This document shows positions 54,491-64,000 of a DNA stretch of 64,000 nt, piece by piece; positions within the stretch are counted from its first letter, which is position 1; each line of letters opens with the position of its first letter. The translations under genes were made by a program, and so were the position numbers. Below the pieces are notes generated by a model. It saw only the letters and a list, made by a program, of their open reading frames with translations. It was not told where the DNA came from and ran no database searches. The stretch comes from Alkalicoccus saliphilus (GTDB lineage: Bacteria; Bacillota; Bacilli; Bacillales; Salisediminibacteriaceae): positions 236,483 through 300,482 of the forward strand of contig NZ_PZJJ01000001.1 in assembly GCF_003044065.1 (NCBI RefSeq), in the 5' to 3' direction.

Positions 54491-56275
54491 TTACTCTTTT
54501 TTCTCTTTCTTCGGCTTTATCTGCAGCTGCAGCTCATCCAGCTTTTCTTTCTCCACTCCGCTTGGAGCGTTCGTAAGAAGACAGCTCGCACTTGCTGTTT
54601 TAGGAAAAGCAATTGTATCGCGCAGATTATGGCGGTCCGCAAGAATCATTACTAAGCGGTCGAGCCCAAGAGCAATTCCTCCGTGGGGTGGTGTTCCGTA
54701 CTCAAATGCATCCAGAAGGAAGCCGAACTGCTTCTTGGCTTCCTCCTCCGAAAATCCAAGCGCCTGGAACATCTGCTCCTGAAGCTTTCTTTCAAATATC
54801 CTCTGAGATCCCCCGCCGAGTTCATAGCCGTTCAGCACTAGATCGTATGCTTCTGCGCGTACCTCTTCCGGGTTTGATACAAGTTTATTTTCATCTTCCT
54901 TCACTGGACGTGTGAACGGATGGTGCTCCGCAGCGTATCGTCCTTCCTCCTCATCGTAGGAAAGAAGAGGAAACTCTGTAACCCAGAGAAAATCAAACGT
55001 ATTCGGCTCGATAAGATTCAGATCTCTTGCGAATTTTGTCCGCAGTGCACCGAGAACATCCCATACAACTTTTATTTTATCCGCTGCGAAGAACAGTACG
55101 TCCCCCGCTTCCGCCTGAAATGACTCTATCAATTCAGCCTGGGCAGCCTCATCGAAGAATTTGGCTACTGGCCCTTTCACTTCCGTTTTGGACTCAACTT
55201 TTAGCCATGCCAGACCTTTGGCTCCGTAAATCTCAGCAAAGCTTCCGAGACTGTCGAGGTCTTTTCGGGAATAGCTCCCGGCGATGCCCTTGACGCAGAT
55301 TCCTTTCACGCTTCCGCCCCCTGAAACTGCGGAAGCAAACACTTTAAAATCACTGTTTTTCACCTGCTCAGAAACATCCACAAGCTCCATTCCAAAACGG
55401 GTATCCGGCTTGTCGGAACCGTACCGGTTCATAGCTTCATCGTACGTCAGCCGTTTAAATGGAGCGGAAACTTCCACTCCCCGAAGCTTTTTGACGAGCC
55501 CGGCCATCATTTTTTCCATCATTTCCAGAAGCTCCTCTTTACCCATAAAGGATGCTTCAATGTCGACCTGTGTGAACTCCGGCTGACGGTCGGCACGAAG
55601 GTCTTCATCACGGAAGCAGCGGGCGATCTGGAAGTAGCGCTCGAACCCGGAAACCATTAACAGCTGTTTAAAAAGCTGTGGGGACTGTGGAAGGGCATAA
55701 AACTCCCCGTGATGGACCCTTGAAGGTACAAGATAGTCCCGCGCTCCTTCCGGTGTACTTTTTGTCAGCATCGGAGTTTCTATTTCCATAAACTGCTCTT
55801 CGTCCAGAAAATCCCTGATCAGTTTTGTCGTACGGCTTCTGAGCTTCATAGTTTCATGCATATTCGGTCGCCGCAGATCCAGATATCTGTACCTGAGTCG
55901 GACGTCTTCACTGAGCTCTGTTTCGTCTTCGATCATAAACGGAAGCCCTTTGGAGGCGTTGAGAACCTCAACTTTGTCTATCAGTACTTCGATCTGTCCT
56001 GTAGAAATTTTTTCGTTTACATTTTCCTCATCCCTCTTCAGAACTTCCCCTTCCACTTCCAGTACAAATTCGCTTCTGACATTTTCAGCTGTTTTAAGCG
56101 CTTCGGGCTGAACTTCACCGTTGAATACGATCTGCACCTGACCTTCTCTGTCCCGCAGGTCGATAAATATTACCTGTCCCAGATCACGCCGCCTCTTTAC
56201 CCAGCCCTGCAGAACAACACGTTCGCCTGTCTGCTGTTCGGATAATTCTCCACACGTATGAGTACGTTTTTTCAT
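54491..56275 (-). CDS. aspS: Aspartate--tRNA ligase
   Basis: Charges tRNA-Asp. An N-terminal OB fold ([32 protein letters not shown]) leads to the class II core: motif 1 [31 protein letters not shown], motif 2 [26 protein letters not shown], motif 3 [16 protein letters not shown]. The bacterial GAD insert domain lies in between. 594 residues. It follows hisS by one base (TAAG-ATG), so both are on the hisS transcript under the T-box. Whether the enzyme is discriminating cannot be read here. Confidence 0.97.
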   Translation of the reverse strand: MKKRTHTCGELSEQQTGERVVLQGWVKRRRDLGQVIFIDLRDREGQVQIVFNGEVQPEALKTAENVRSEFVLEVEGEVLKRDEENVNEKISTGQIEVLIDKVEVLNASKGLPFMIEDETELSEDVRLRYRYLDLRRPNMHETMKLRSRTTKLIRDFLDEEQFMEIETPMLTKSTPEGARDYLVPSRVHHGEFYALPQSPQLFKQLLMVSGFERYFQIARCFRDEDLRADRQPEFTQVDIEASFMGKEELLEMMEKMMAGLVKKLRGVEVSAPFKRLTYDEAMNRYGSDKPDTRFGMELVDVSEQVKNSDFKVFASAVSGGGSVKGICVKGIAGSYSRKDLDSLGSFAEIYGAKGLAWLKVESKTEVKGPVAKFFDEAAQAELIESFQAEAGDVLFFAADKIKVVWDVLGALRTKFARDLNLIEPNTFDFLWVTEFPLLSYDEEEGRYAAEHHPFTRPVKEDENKLVSNPEEVRAEAYDLVLNGYELGGGSQRIFERKLQEQMFQALGFSEEEAKKQFGFLLDAFEYGTPPHGGIALGLDRLVMILADRHNLRDTIAFPKTASASCLLTNAPSGVEKEKLDELQLQIKPKKEKKE

Positions 56276-56276
56276 C

Positions 56277-57566
56277 TTACTTTTCCCCCTTTTCTGTTAC
56301 GCCGGTCATTAATTTTTCCTTTACGTTTTCAAGCGGTTCCAGGCTCTGGGTACCATCTTCCATATTTTTTACGTTTATTTTGTTCTCCGCAAGTTCATCG
56401 TCTCCAAGAATAAGCACATATTTTGCCTGCTGGCGGTTAGCCGCTTTCATCTGGCCTTTCATTTTTTTATCCATATAGTCCGCATCTGCGGAAAAGCCTG
56501 CAGCCCGGAGCTGATGAAGCAGTGCCGGCACTTTATTACGTGCTTTTTCTCCGAGCGCTGCGATATACACGTCCAGGTCATCATGCTCCTGCATCAGGTC
56601 AACTCCCTGAACTTCCAGCGCCATCAGAAGCCTTTCTATACTTAAAGCAAAGCCGATGCCGGGCGTCTCCGGACCGCCAATATCTTCAACAAGTCCATTG
56701 TATCTGCCGCCGCCTGCAAGGGTAGTGATCGCTCCAAATCCTTCCCCGTCGATCATAATCTCAAAAGCGGTATTATTATAGTAGTCCAGTCCCCGGACGA
56801 GACGTGCATCAATTTCGTAGTCAATCTCCATTTCCTCAAGAAAAGTCTGTACGTTTTTGAAATATTCCCGGGACTCTTCATTCAAGTAGTCAAGAATGGA
56901 AGGTGCATTCGTCATCAGCTCATGATCACGGTCCACCTTGCAGTCCAGAATACGCAGCGGATTTTTGTCGAGGCGTGCCTGGCAGTCGCTGCAGAATTCA
57001 TCAATTCTCGGTTCAAAGTGATTCACTAAAGCGCTGCGGTGCGACTCCCGGCTTTCTTTATCCCCGAGGCTGTTTATAATCAGTTTAAGGTTATGAAGCC
57101 CCAGCTCTTTGTAAAACTCCATCGCAAGGGCGATCACTTCTGCATCTACAGCGGGATCTGCACTGCCGAGAGCTTCGACTCCAAACTGGACGAACTGTCT
57201 CATCCGCCCGGACTGCGGCCGCTCATAGCGGAACATAGGTCCGGTGTAATAAAGTTTAACCGGCTGATTTACCCAGCCGTGCATTTTCTGTTCCACGTAG
57301 GAACGTACTACCGGCGCTGTTCCTTCAGGACGAAGAGTCAGACTGCGGCCTCCGCGGTCCTTAAATTCATACATTTCCTTCTGGACGATATCGGTCGTGT
57401 CTCCGACTCCCCGTGCGAATAATGCCGTCTGCTCAAATATCGGCGTTCGTATTTCCCTGTAGTTGTATCTTCGGCAGAGATCGTGGGCTTTTGCTTCGAT
57501 AATCTGCCATTTTTCTGATTCTCCAGGAAGGATATCCTGGGTTCCCCGCGGTATACTGAATGACAT
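56277..57566 (-). CDS. hisS: Histidine--tRNA ligase
   Basis: Charges tRNA-His. Start [20 protein letters not shown]; motif 1 [28 protein letters not shown]; motif 2 [24 protein letters not shown]; the histidine loop [15 protein letters not shown]; motif 3 [15 protein letters not shown]. The anticodon-binding domain ends the 429 residues. The ATG at 57566 fits the AGGTG site and the known N-terminus; the frame is open to 57599. First gene of hisS-aspS. Confidence 0.97.
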   Translation of the reverse strand: MSFSIPRGTQDILPGESEKWQIIEAKAHDLCRRYNYREIRTPIFEQTALFARGVGDTTDIVQKEMYEFKDRGGRSLTLRPEGTAPVVRSYVEQKMHGWVNQPVKLYYTGPMFRYERPQSGRMRQFVQFGVEALGSADPAVDAEVIALAMEFYKELGLHNLKLIINSLGDKESRESHRSALVNHFEPRIDEFCSDCQARLDKNPLRILDCKVDRDHELMTNAPSILDYLNEESREYFKNVQTFLEEMEIDYEIDARLVRGLDYYNNTAFEIMIDGEGFGAITTLAGGGRYNGLVEDIGGPETPGIGFALSIERLLMALEVQGVDLMQEHDDLDVYIAALGEKARNKVPALLHQLRAAGFSADADYMDKKMKGQMKAANRQQAKYVLILGDDELAENKINVKNMEDGTQSLEPLENVKEKLMTGVTEKGEK

Positions 57567-57594
57567 GATACTTTCACCTGCTCTCCTAAATTTC

Positions 57595-57857
57595 TCCATA
57601 AAAAAACTCCCGCCGCTGACAATGTCAGGGACGAGAGGAAATAAACCCGTGGTACCACCCTAGTTGAAGCATACAAGCTTCCACTTTTGTCATGTAACGC
57701 CTGACGCGCGGTCTCTTTCTACTGATCTGAATGTTCAAAAGGACGCCTCTGGAGTGTTCTTTCATAAAGGACCGACAAAATGCTTCCAGCCTGCGGCATT
57801 TCTCTCTGAAGTCGGGGAAGCTTTACTACTGTTCTCCTTCTACGGCTTTATTCATAA
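57595..57857 (-). promoter_or_regulatory. T-box riboswitch leader of hisS-aspS
   Basis: The T-box sequence AGGGTGGTACCACGGG lies at 57661-57646 (minus strand). The terminator, with CTGACA/TGTCAG core and outer CCC/GGG followed by T7, lies at about 57595-57636. The putative specifier region GAACACTCC contains CAC, a His codon. Read-through should depend on uncharged tRNA-His. Confidence 0.9.
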
Positions 57858-57863
57858 TTTCTA

Positions 57864-57892
57864 ATAATACGAATAGTTCAGGCTCCTGTCAA
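57864..57892 (-). promoter_or_regulatory. Sigma-A promoter of hisS-aspS
   Basis: On the minus strand TTGACA (57892-57887), 17-base spacer, TATTAT (57869-57864), directly behind the dtd stop codon. Confidence 0.8.
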
Positions 57893-57902
57893 GAGCGCCT
57901 TA

Positions 57903-58346
57903 TTATTTACTTTCCACTATTAAAGTTACCGGTCCATCATTTGTAAAGGATACATCCATCATTTCACCGAACATCCCTGTTTCCACCTGTAAGTCATGGT
58001 GCTGTTTAAGCCGGTTATTGAACAAATTATATATTTCCTCAGCATGCTCCGGCCGGGCAGCCTCCATAAAATTCGGTCTTCTGCCTTTGCGGCAGTCCCC
58101 GTAAAGCGTAAACTGGGAGATGGAAAGAATGCCTCCTTCCGTATCTTTGATGGAAAGGTTCATTTTATCATTTTCATCTTCAAAAATACGCAGTCCGGCT
58201 ATTTTATCAGCTGTATAATGGGCATCCTGCACAGTATCATCATGTGTGACACCCACCAGCAGGACGAACCCGTGCTCAACCGCCCCTGTAATTTCACTGT
58301 TTACAGTAACCGATGCTTGTTTGGAACGCTGTACAACGACACGCAT
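57903..58346 (-). CDS. dtd: D-aminoacyl-tRNA deacylase
   Basis: Removes D-amino acids (and glycine from tRNA-Ala) from mischarged tRNA. The family motifs are [18 protein letters not shown] (SQFT) and [16 protein letters not shown] (the cross-dimer GP motif). Starts [16 protein letters not shown]; 147 residues, normal. It lies 20 bases after relA, as in B. subtilis. Confidence 0.96.
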   Translation of the reverse strand: MRVVVQRSKQASVTVNSEITGAVEHGFVLLVGVTHDDTVQDAHYTADKIAGLRIFEDENDKMNLSIKDTEGGILSISQFTLYGDCRKGRRPNFMEAARPEHAEEIYNLFNNRLKQHHDLQVETGMFGEMMDVSFTNDGPVTLIVESK

Positions 58347-58366
58347 AATTTCCCTCTTTCTATTTA

Positions 58367-60547
58367 TTAATGCATTACCCGTCGAACTGTGTAAATGTCC
58401 GATATTTGTTTAATTCTCTCCACTACCCGCTGCAGGTGGGCAGTATTCTGAATGGAAATGGTCATATCAATCATTGCCATTTTATTTTTATCCGCTTTGC
58501 CGGTAACAGCCTGGATATTAGTTTTTGTCTCGGCAACGGCCTGAAGAACGTCGTTAAGAAGAGAACGTCTGTCATAGCCGCTTATTTCAATATCCACATC
58601 GTAGTTTTTGGACTGCTGCGGGCGCGTATCCCATTCGACGGGAAGCAGCCGCGCTTTTACATCCTCCTGCTGGACATTCGGGCAGTCACTCCGGTGGATG
58701 GAAACACCCCGGCCTTTTGTAATATAGCCGACAATATCATCCCCCGGGACAGGGTTGCAGCATCGGGAGAGCCGAATAAGCAGGTTATCAATTCCTTTAA
58801 CGCGCACACCACTGTCCGTCTTGGAGGAACTTTTATGCTGAGGTTTTAATTCCTCGACAGCTTCAGCAAGTGTCTGCTTTTCAACCTGCTCTTCCTGTCG
58901 GCGCAGATTATCTGTCAGCCTCGTAACAACCTGTGCGGCGGTAATTCCCTGATACCCGACGGCCGCATACATGTCTTCCTCCGTCGTAAAACTGAATTTA
59001 TCCATGACGCGTTCTATATTTTCTTTTGTCAGTACCTGCTTAGTCGTAAAACCTTTTTTCTCGATTTCCTTCTCTACCATGTCGCGGCCTTTTTCTACAT
59101 TTTCTTCCCGTTTTTCCCGTTTAAACCACTGGCGGATTTTATTTTTCGCATGAGAGCTCTGAGTGATTTTCAGCCAGTCCTGGCTCGGACCATACGAATG
59201 TTTTGATGTGAGAATTTCTACAATGTCCCCTGTTTTCAGCTGGTGGTCGAGGGGCACCATTTTCCCGTTTACTTTGGCACCGATACACCGGTTCCCTACT
59301 TCTGTGTGAATGCGGTAGGCATAATCGAGAGGAACTGAACCTTTCGGCAGCTCCATAACATCCCCTTTTGGAGAAAATACAAATACCATATCCGAAAAGA
59401 GATCAATTTTAAGTGATTCCATAAATTCCTGAGCATCATTCGTATTATTCTGCCACTCCAGAATTTCACGGAACCACGACATTTTTGTTTCGAGGGATTC
59501 TGCATCATCAACAGATTTGCCTTCTTTGTACGCCCAATGGGCTGCTACCCCGAACTCAGCTACTTTATGCATGTCCTCCGAACGGATCTGCACTTCCAGC
59601 GGGTCACCTTTCGGCCCGATTACCGTTGTATGGAGGGACTGATACATATTTGCCTTTGGCATAGCGATATAGTCTTTGAACCGTCCCGGCATCGGCTTCC
59701 ACTGCGTATGAATTGTACCAAGTACGGCATAGCAGTCTTTTATGCTTTTTACGACAATCCGCACGGCAAAAAGATCATATATTTCATTGAACTGCTTCTT
59801 TTGAAGAACCATTTTACGGTAAATGCTGTAAATATGCTTCGCTCTTCCATGAATATCTGCTTCTACGTTCATATTTCCGAGGCGGTCTTTCAGCAGATCT
59901 TTTACTTCATCGATATAACTTTCCCGTTCCACCCGTTTTTTCTTCATCAAATTAACGATACGATAATACTGCTGAGGATTCAAATAACGGAGGGACGTAT
60001 CTTCCAGTTCCCATTTTATTTTGGAAATACCAAGACGATGCGCCAGCGGCGCAAAAATTTCCAGAGTTTCGTTGGAGATTCTCCGCTGTTTTTCAGGAGG
60101 AAGGTGCTTCAGCGTCCGCATATTATGAAGTCTGTCAGCAAGCTTGATTAAAATTACCCGTATGTCCTTCGCCATCGCTACGAACATTTTCCGGTGGTTT
60201 TCAGCCTGCTGCTCTTCCTTGGACTTATACTTGATTTTTCCAAGCTTTGTCACACCATCAACGAGCATAGCCACCTGCTCTCCGAACTTTGTTTCCAGCT
60301 CATCAAGACCGACATCCGTATCTTCCACGACATCGTGCAGAAAAGCTGCCGCTACCGTATCGGGATCCATCCCGAGATCCACAAGAATTCCTGCTACCTG
60401 CACGGGATGCCAGATGTAAGGTTCTCCGGAACGACGGTACTGCTCGCGATGGGCATATTCTGCCATTTCGTAAGCTCTGCGCAGAAACTCCACGTCTTTC
60501 TCCGGTAAGTATTCACTTGCCTTCTCCAGTACTTGTTCACTAGTCAT
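58367..60547 (-). CDS. relA: Bifunctional (p)ppGpp synthetase/hydrolase Rel
   Basis: Long RSH enzyme that makes and degrades (p)ppGpp for the stringent response. HD hydrolase with intact metal site ([38 protein letters not shown]); synthetase ([22 protein letters not shown]); TGS ([29 protein letters not shown]); helical and zinc-finger part ([33 protein letters not shown]); ACT ([24 protein letters not shown]). 726 residues from ATG 60547. Both activities should be present. It precedes dtd and follows apt. Confidence 0.97.
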   Translation of the reverse strand: MTSEQVLEKASEYLPEKDVEFLRRAYEMAEYAHREQYRRSGEPYIWHPVQVAGILVDLGMDPDTVAAAFLHDVVEDTDVGLDELETKFGEQVAMLVDGVTKLGKIKYKSKEEQQAENHRKMFVAMAKDIRVILIKLADRLHNMRTLKHLPPEKQRRISNETLEIFAPLAHRLGISKIKWELEDTSLRYLNPQQYYRIVNLMKKKRVERESYIDEVKDLLKDRLGNMNVEADIHGRAKHIYSIYRKMVLQKKQFNEIYDLFAVRIVVKSIKDCYAVLGTIHTQWKPMPGRFKDYIAMPKANMYQSLHTTVIGPKGDPLEVQIRSEDMHKVAEFGVAAHWAYKEGKSVDDAESLETKMSWFREILEWQNNTNDAQEFMESLKIDLFSDMVFVFSPKGDVMELPKGSVPLDYAYRIHTEVGNRCIGAKVNGKMVPLDHQLKTGDIVEILTSKHSYGPSQDWLKITQSSHAKNKIRQWFKREKREENVEKGRDMVEKEIEKKGFTTKQVLTKENIERVMDKFSFTTEEDMYAAVGYQGITAAQVVTRLTDNLRRQEEQVEKQTLAEAVEELKPQHKSSSKTDSGVRVKGIDNLLIRLSRCCNPVPGDDIVGYITKGRGVSIHRSDCPNVQQEDVKARLLPVEWDTRPQQSKNYDVDIEISGYDRRSLLNDVLQAVAETKTNIQAVTGKADKNKMAMIDMTISIQNTAHLQRVVERIKQISDIYTVRRVMH

Positions 60548-60695
60548 AGGATCACCTTGCATTTTTAGAAGTCTCTACCGCAGCTTGTGTGACAGAGCGG
60601 AAAGCTATTGTCGAAAATACTCGATTATGTTTCATCTTATCATAAGTTATAGGTATATACATTTATAATATGTAATTTGTCTGTACAAATGAATC

Positions 60696-60731
60696 AAAAG
60701 CGGCAAGTCCCCCCTGGAGGCCTGCCGCTTT
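60696..60731 (-). terminator. Terminator after apt
   Basis: AAAAGCGGCA, loop, TGCCGCTTT. On the minus strand it follows the apt stop with TTTT after the stem, so apt and relA are probably separate transcripts. Confidence 0.8.
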
Positions 60732-60735
60732 CCTG

Positions 60736-61248
60736 TTAGTAGGTCATAAGTGTAAAGACATCGTAATCCTGCAGACGATCAGCACCGTCGAGATAACTGA
60801 GTTCTATCATGAACGCAATCCCGGCTACTATGCCGCCCATTTTTTCGACCATTTTGATCGTCGCTTCGATCGTTCCGCCCGTAGCAAGAAGATCATCGGT
60901 GATGAGTACCCGCTGGCCTGGTCTGATCGATCCTTTATGAATGTTGAGTGAGTCTTTACCGTACTCGAGACCATAGTCAACTTCAAGAACTTCCCGTGGA
61001 AGTTTCCCTGCTTTGCGGACAGGCACAAATCCTTTGCCCATTGCATAAGCGACGGGACAGCCGACAACAAAGCCCCGCGCTTCCGGACCGACGATAATAT
61101 CAATATCTTTGTCCTGTGCAAAGTGAACCATTTTGTCGATTGCTTTTTTGTAGGCTTCCCCGTCTTCCATAAGCGTCGTAATATCCTTAAAACGAATACC
61201 TTCTTTCGGGAAATTTTCTACTACCGTTACGTATTTTTTAAAATCCAT
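60736..61248 (-). CDS. apt: Adenine phosphoribosyltransferase
   Basis: Converts adenine and PRPP to AMP. Motifs: [49 protein letters not shown], and the PRPP loop [27 protein letters not shown]. 170 residues, standard. The ATG at 61248 follows TAGGAGG and overlaps the last 11 bases of recJ, so the two are translated in tandem. Confidence 0.97.
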   Translation of the reverse strand: MDFKKYVTVVENFPKEGIRFKDITTLMEDGEAYKKAIDKMVHFAQDKDIDIIVGPEARGFVVGCPVAYAMGKGFVPVRKAGKLPREVLEVDYGLEYGKDSLNIHKGSIRPGQRVLITDDLLATGGTIEATIKMVEKMGGIVAGIAFMIELSYLDGADRLQDYDVFTLMTY

Positions 61249-63607
61249 TTCTGTTTCCTCCTACCGGTTCGGTTTTCTGCATTTCTGCAGAGCCGTCCTT
61301 CATCATCGCATCCAGCTGCTTTTTAAGCGATCGGAACGTAGAATAGCATAATTCCTGCTGGATACGGCTTTTTTGTATATGTTTCTGATAAGTATGAGAC
61401 TCTGACAAATCTTTTTTCTCCGGATTCTCTTCCAGCGTCACAATACCATCATTTATTTTAACAAATTCCAGCTCTGAAAACACGCGGCATATAAAAGAAA
61501 CAGCATTTTTATTCCATCCTTTATGACGGGCCAGGTCTTCAGCGTGCTTATTGAAATCAAATGTTTTCCGTTTTTGCATAAAAGCATAAAACCATTTGAA
61601 CTGCTCACGTTCAGGCAGTGCCGTGAAGAAATAATCTTCTTTTTCATAAAATACCGCATCCACCTGTTCCACGTGTTTCATGGACCTCATAACTGTTTCT
61701 ATCTGACTGATCGTTTCCGGCAGATCGTAAAGTACTGCGTAGCGAACTTCCGCAAGGCTTTCACTCACTTTTTCAGGGCTTAAGACAGAAAGAAGGTTCC
61801 ACGATCGTGGCAGACGTGATGTATCTGTATTTTCCTGAAACGTGATGATCGTTCTACCCGGGGCTTCTTCTTTGCCATAACGCTGGTCACCGCGGTAGTC
61901 AAACAGCTGCCATTCACTCACTTTCATATCTTCTACAATAAGCTGCGGTTTGACACGTCCGTTCCATTCATTAATGGAGAGCTTGCCTACCGCGGAAAGT
62001 TTTGCTAATGGAGAAAGCTGTTTCATTTTATTTCCCATTCTGAACCCAATCGCATCCAGTGCGTGGGAGTGGTCTTCATCTGTCAGTGTCAGTTTAAGAT
62101 GATCCTGACTGGAACCAATGCACTTTGCCTGTTCCACCGTTGTTTCCTGAAGAAGCACTTTAGGGGCAGGATTGCCAATTCCGAAAGGAGCCATCCGTGA
62201 CAGGTCCTGAATGGTACCGACAGAAATCTCCTCTATTCCGACTGATAAATCTACATGAAGCTTTTTTTTCCAGTCGTCCTCTGACATCGTTTCGTCTGCC
62301 AGTCTGATCAGTCTGCTCTGCAGCTCTTCAACGTCCTCCATTTTCATTGTCAGCCCTGCAGCCATAGGATGGCCGCCAAAATGAGGCAGCAGTTCTCTCA
62401 TTGAAGAAAGAGACTGAAACATATCGAACCCTGCAATGCTTCTTGCAGAACCTTTCGCCTTCCCTTCCTCCGGCTGCAGTGAAAGGACGATAGCCGGACG
62501 GTAAAACTTTTCGACCAGCCTGCTTGCTACAATTCCTATTACTCCGGGATTCCATCCTTCTTTCGCAACGACTATTACGGAAGGTACGCCCTGTTCTTCC
62601 ACCATCGCTTCTGCTTCCTCAGCAATTTCTTTAACAATAGTCTGTCTTTCCTTATTAAGGTCATCAATCATTGCAGAGAGGTCCTCTGCTTCCTCAGGAT
62701 CTCTGCTTAAAAGCAGTTCCACTGCAGGGTCCGCGCTGTCGAGCCGGCCAGCTGCATTCAGTCTCGGACCGATTAAAAATCCAACTGTTTCTTCGGTAAT
62801 TTCCGACTGCTCTGCTCCTGCCCTTTTCAAAAGCGCAGCAAGACCTGGACGCAGGCTCCGTTTTAAAGAAGCAAGACCTTTTACCGCCAGAACACGATTT
62901 TCCCCGTGCAGAGGAACCAGGTCCGCTATCGTTCCTACAGCAGCAAGGTCGTAAAACTCCTCCGGAAGCTTTCCTGTCAACGCCTGGCTGAGCTTAAAGG
63001 CAACCCCGACCCCTGCCAGTTCTTTAAAAGGATACGTGCAGTCCGCCTGTTTCGGATTGATTACCGCATATCCGTCCGGCACCTGTGGGGGCGGCTCATG
63101 GTGGTCCGTAATTATTAGATCGACATTCAATTCTTTGGCTGTTTCTGCTTCATTTACCGCTGAGATTCCAGTGTCAACTGTAATAATCAGGGTCACACCT
63201 TCTTCTGCTGCGTGACGGAAAGCCGCCTCATTCGGGCCGTACCCTTCTGTAAACCGGTTGGGAACATAAAAACCTGCCTCTGCATTCATTTCTCTTAAAG
63301 TTGTATATAAAAGAGAGGTACTCGTTACACCATCCGCATCGTAATCACCAAAAACAAGAATTTTTTCCTTGTTTTCCACTGCCCGGTGAATCCGGTCTGC
63401 CGCCTTTTTCATATCTTTCATTAAAAGTGGGTCGTGAAGCTGATTTTCCTCTGCTTTTAAAAATTTATCGACTTCTTCTATATCAGTAATGGAGCGCTGC
63501 ACTAAAAATTTCGCAGCAATACTGGAAAGTCCTGTTTTTTCCTGAAGCGTTTCCACCTGCTGCTGTTCAGCAGTAGAAACGATCCATTCCGCATCTGCAT
63601 GAAGCAT
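61238..63607 (-). CDS. recJ: Single-stranded-DNA-specific exonuclease RecJ
   Basis: 5'-3' exonuclease of recombination and base-excision repair. DHH core: [52 protein letters not shown]1: [16 protein letters not shown] and [14 protein letters not shown]. An OB fold follows ([26 protein letters not shown]), then the C-terminal RecJ domain typical of Bacilli. ATG 63607 fits CAGGGGTGATAGT; the frame is open for 10 more codons. 789 residues. Upstream of apt and relA as in B. subtilis. Confidence 0.96.
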   Translation of the reverse strand: MLHADAEWIVSTAEQQQVETLQEKTGLSSIAAKFLVQRSITDIEEVDKFLKAEENQLHDPLLMKDMKKAADRIHRAVENKEKILVFGDYDADGVTSTSLLYTTLREMNAEAGFYVPNRFTEGYGPNEAAFRHAAEEGVTLIITVDTGISAVNEAETAKELNVDLIITDHHEPPPQVPDGYAVINPKQADCTYPFKELAGVGVAFKLSQALTGKLPEEFYDLAAVGTIADLVPLHGENRVLAVKGLASLKRSLRPGLAALLKRAGAEQSEITEETVGFLIGPRLNAAGRLDSADPAVELLLSRDPEEAEDLSAMIDDLNKERQTIVKEIAEEAEAMVEEQGVPSVIVVAKEGWNPGVIGIVASRLVEKFYRPAIVLSLQPEEGKAKGSARSIAGFDMFQSLSSMRELLPHFGGHPMAAGLTMKMEDVEELQSRLIRLADETMSEDDWKKKLHVDLSVGIEEISVGTIQDLSRMAPFGIGNPAPKVLLQETTVEQAKCIGSSQDHLKLTLTDEDHSHALDAIGFRMGNKMKQLSPLAKLSAVGKLSINEWNGRVKPQLIVEDMKVSEWQLFDYRGDQRYGKEEAPGRTIITFQENTDTSRLPRSWNLLSVLSPEKVSESLAEVRYAVLYDLPETISQIETVMRSMKHVEQVDAVFYEKEDYFFTALPEREQFKWFYAFMQKRKTFDFNKHAEDLARHKGWNKNAVSFICRVFSELEFVKINDGIVTLEENPEKKDLSESHTYQKHIQKSRIQQELCYSTFRSLKKQLDAMMKDGSAEMQKTEPVGGNRNGF

Positions 63608-63874
63608 ACTATCACCCCTGACCTGTTTATTATACATAAGCCCGACTGGAGTGACAATGTGCGCAGTATCTATTTTCGTGGAAGAGTTTTCCCGGATAGA
63701 AAGAAGGTGCTGCAGAGCAGAGTCGCCGGATCAAAAAATCTTAAAAAGCTCCTTTCGGACGTAAGATATCAGCCGTAGCCCGGACTGTCTGGAAAGCGGG
63801 GGCAGGAAACCAAAGGAAAGCAAAAACTATTTTTTCAACAGAAAGACGCCCATCATTACTATGATGGGCGTCCC

Positions 63875-63964
63875 AGGCTGTTGAAAAAGTCGCCCGCGGG
63901 CGGCTTTTTTTGCTTGATTTTGCCTCGGTTCGGCGTATGATAAAAGAAAAAGGAGTCGATTCCC
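63875..63964 (+). mobile_element. Putative left end of an insertion sequence (cut by window end)
   Basis: AGGCTGTTGAAAAAGTCGCC resembles terminal inverted repeats seen at the ends of transposase genes in halophilic Bacilli. A terminator-like GC hairpin with T7 follows, then AAAGGAG before an ATG. Only the left side is inside the window, so neither the right repeat nor target duplications can be checked. Confidence 0.45.
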
Positions 63965-64000
63965 ATGATGGGCCACTGGCAGGACCGACGACATGTTTCC
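63965..64000 (+). CDS. Start of a reading frame, possibly a transposase (partial)
   Basis: Twelve codons, MMGHWQDRRHVS, run off the end of the window. An AAGGAG site lies 11 bases upstream. The MMG start behind an IS-like end suggests a transposase. Too short to identify; the coding call rests on position and ribosome-binding site. Confidence 0.4.
   Translation, partial: MMGHWQDRRHVS

Larger units (their letters stand above)
63638..64000. other. Non-coding end region with IS-like left end
   Basis: No complete gene. 63845-63872 is a perfect 12-pair hairpin (GACGCCCATCAT / ATGATGGGCGTC). It is enclosed by TTTTTCAACAG (ending 63840) and CTGTTGAAAAA (from 63878). CGCCCG/CGGGCG with flanking A and T runs follows. 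This nest of inverted repeats directly before a new reading frame resembles an insertion-sequence end. Confidence 0.5.

Overview
The window is a chromosomal housekeeping segment of a Bacillaceae-type Firmicute. Gene order follows the Bacillus subtilis arrangement for long stretches: dnaK-grpE-hrcA-hemW-lepA / rpsT / holA / yqzM / comEC-comEB-comEA / yqeM-rsfS-yqeK-nadD-yhbY-aroE-yqeH-yqeG, and later greA-udk-trmR-mltG-yrzB-ruvX-ireB-alaS-recD2-TPR-mnmA-iscS-cymR / rarA / 6S RNA / aspS-hisS-dtd-relA-apt-recJ. A complete seven-gene Mrp Na+/H+ antiporter operon, Glu/Asp-rich proteins and an orphan manganese lipoprotein suggest an alkaliphilic or haloalkaliphilic member. The sporulation genes gpr and spoIIP, which sit between rpsT and lepA in B. 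subtilis, are absent here; this is compatible with a lineage that has lost sporulation but does not prove it.

Layout. 1-5.5 kb: heat-shock operon (minus strand) with a perfect CIRCE operator in front of hrcA, then hemW and lepA. 5.6-16.3 kb: rpsT, holA, yqzM, the late-competence comE operon, and a ribosome-assembly/NAD/shikimate operon. 16.4-22.4 kb: mrpABCDEFG (plus) behind a structured leader that may be a Na+ riboswitch. 22.7-30.1 kb: psd, a DHH-CBS-tRNA-nucleotidyltransferase fusion, a thioredoxin-fold protein with SxxC instead of CxxC, deoD, lipoate ligase and an aldo/keto reductase. 30.5-37.3 kb: dapF, a HesB/IscA-like gene interrupted by one in-frame TGA, a Mn-type substrate-binding lipoprotein behind MntR-like palindromes, an S9 peptidase, a CoA pyrophosphatase, mtnN and yrzA. 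37.4-63.6 kb: the yrrS-to-recJ block, with T-box leaders before alaS and hisS and a 6S RNA between rarA and aspS. 63.8-64 kb: what looks like the left end of an insertion sequence.

How the parts work together. HrcA, through CIRCE, should control grpE-dnaK. ComEA, ComEB and ComEC form the DNA-uptake locus, and a terminator-like hairpin covers the comEC start. RsfS, YhbY, YqeH, LepA and RpsT concern ribosome assembly and translation. YrvO-type IscS, MnmA and CymR link sulfur supply to tRNA thiolation. RecD2, RarA, RuvX and RecJ serve DNA repair and replication. AlaS and HisS are under uncharged-tRNA control.

The most unusual item is the 31736-32020 gene. It has an intact ribosome-binding site, a full-length reading frame and a terminator, with a single TGA at the position where the HesB/IscA fold carries its first conserved cysteine (in GMG-x-GGP). 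A seven-base-pair hairpin lies 25 nt downstream, at the distance expected of a bacterial SECIS element. It is best read as a candidate HesB-like selenoprotein.
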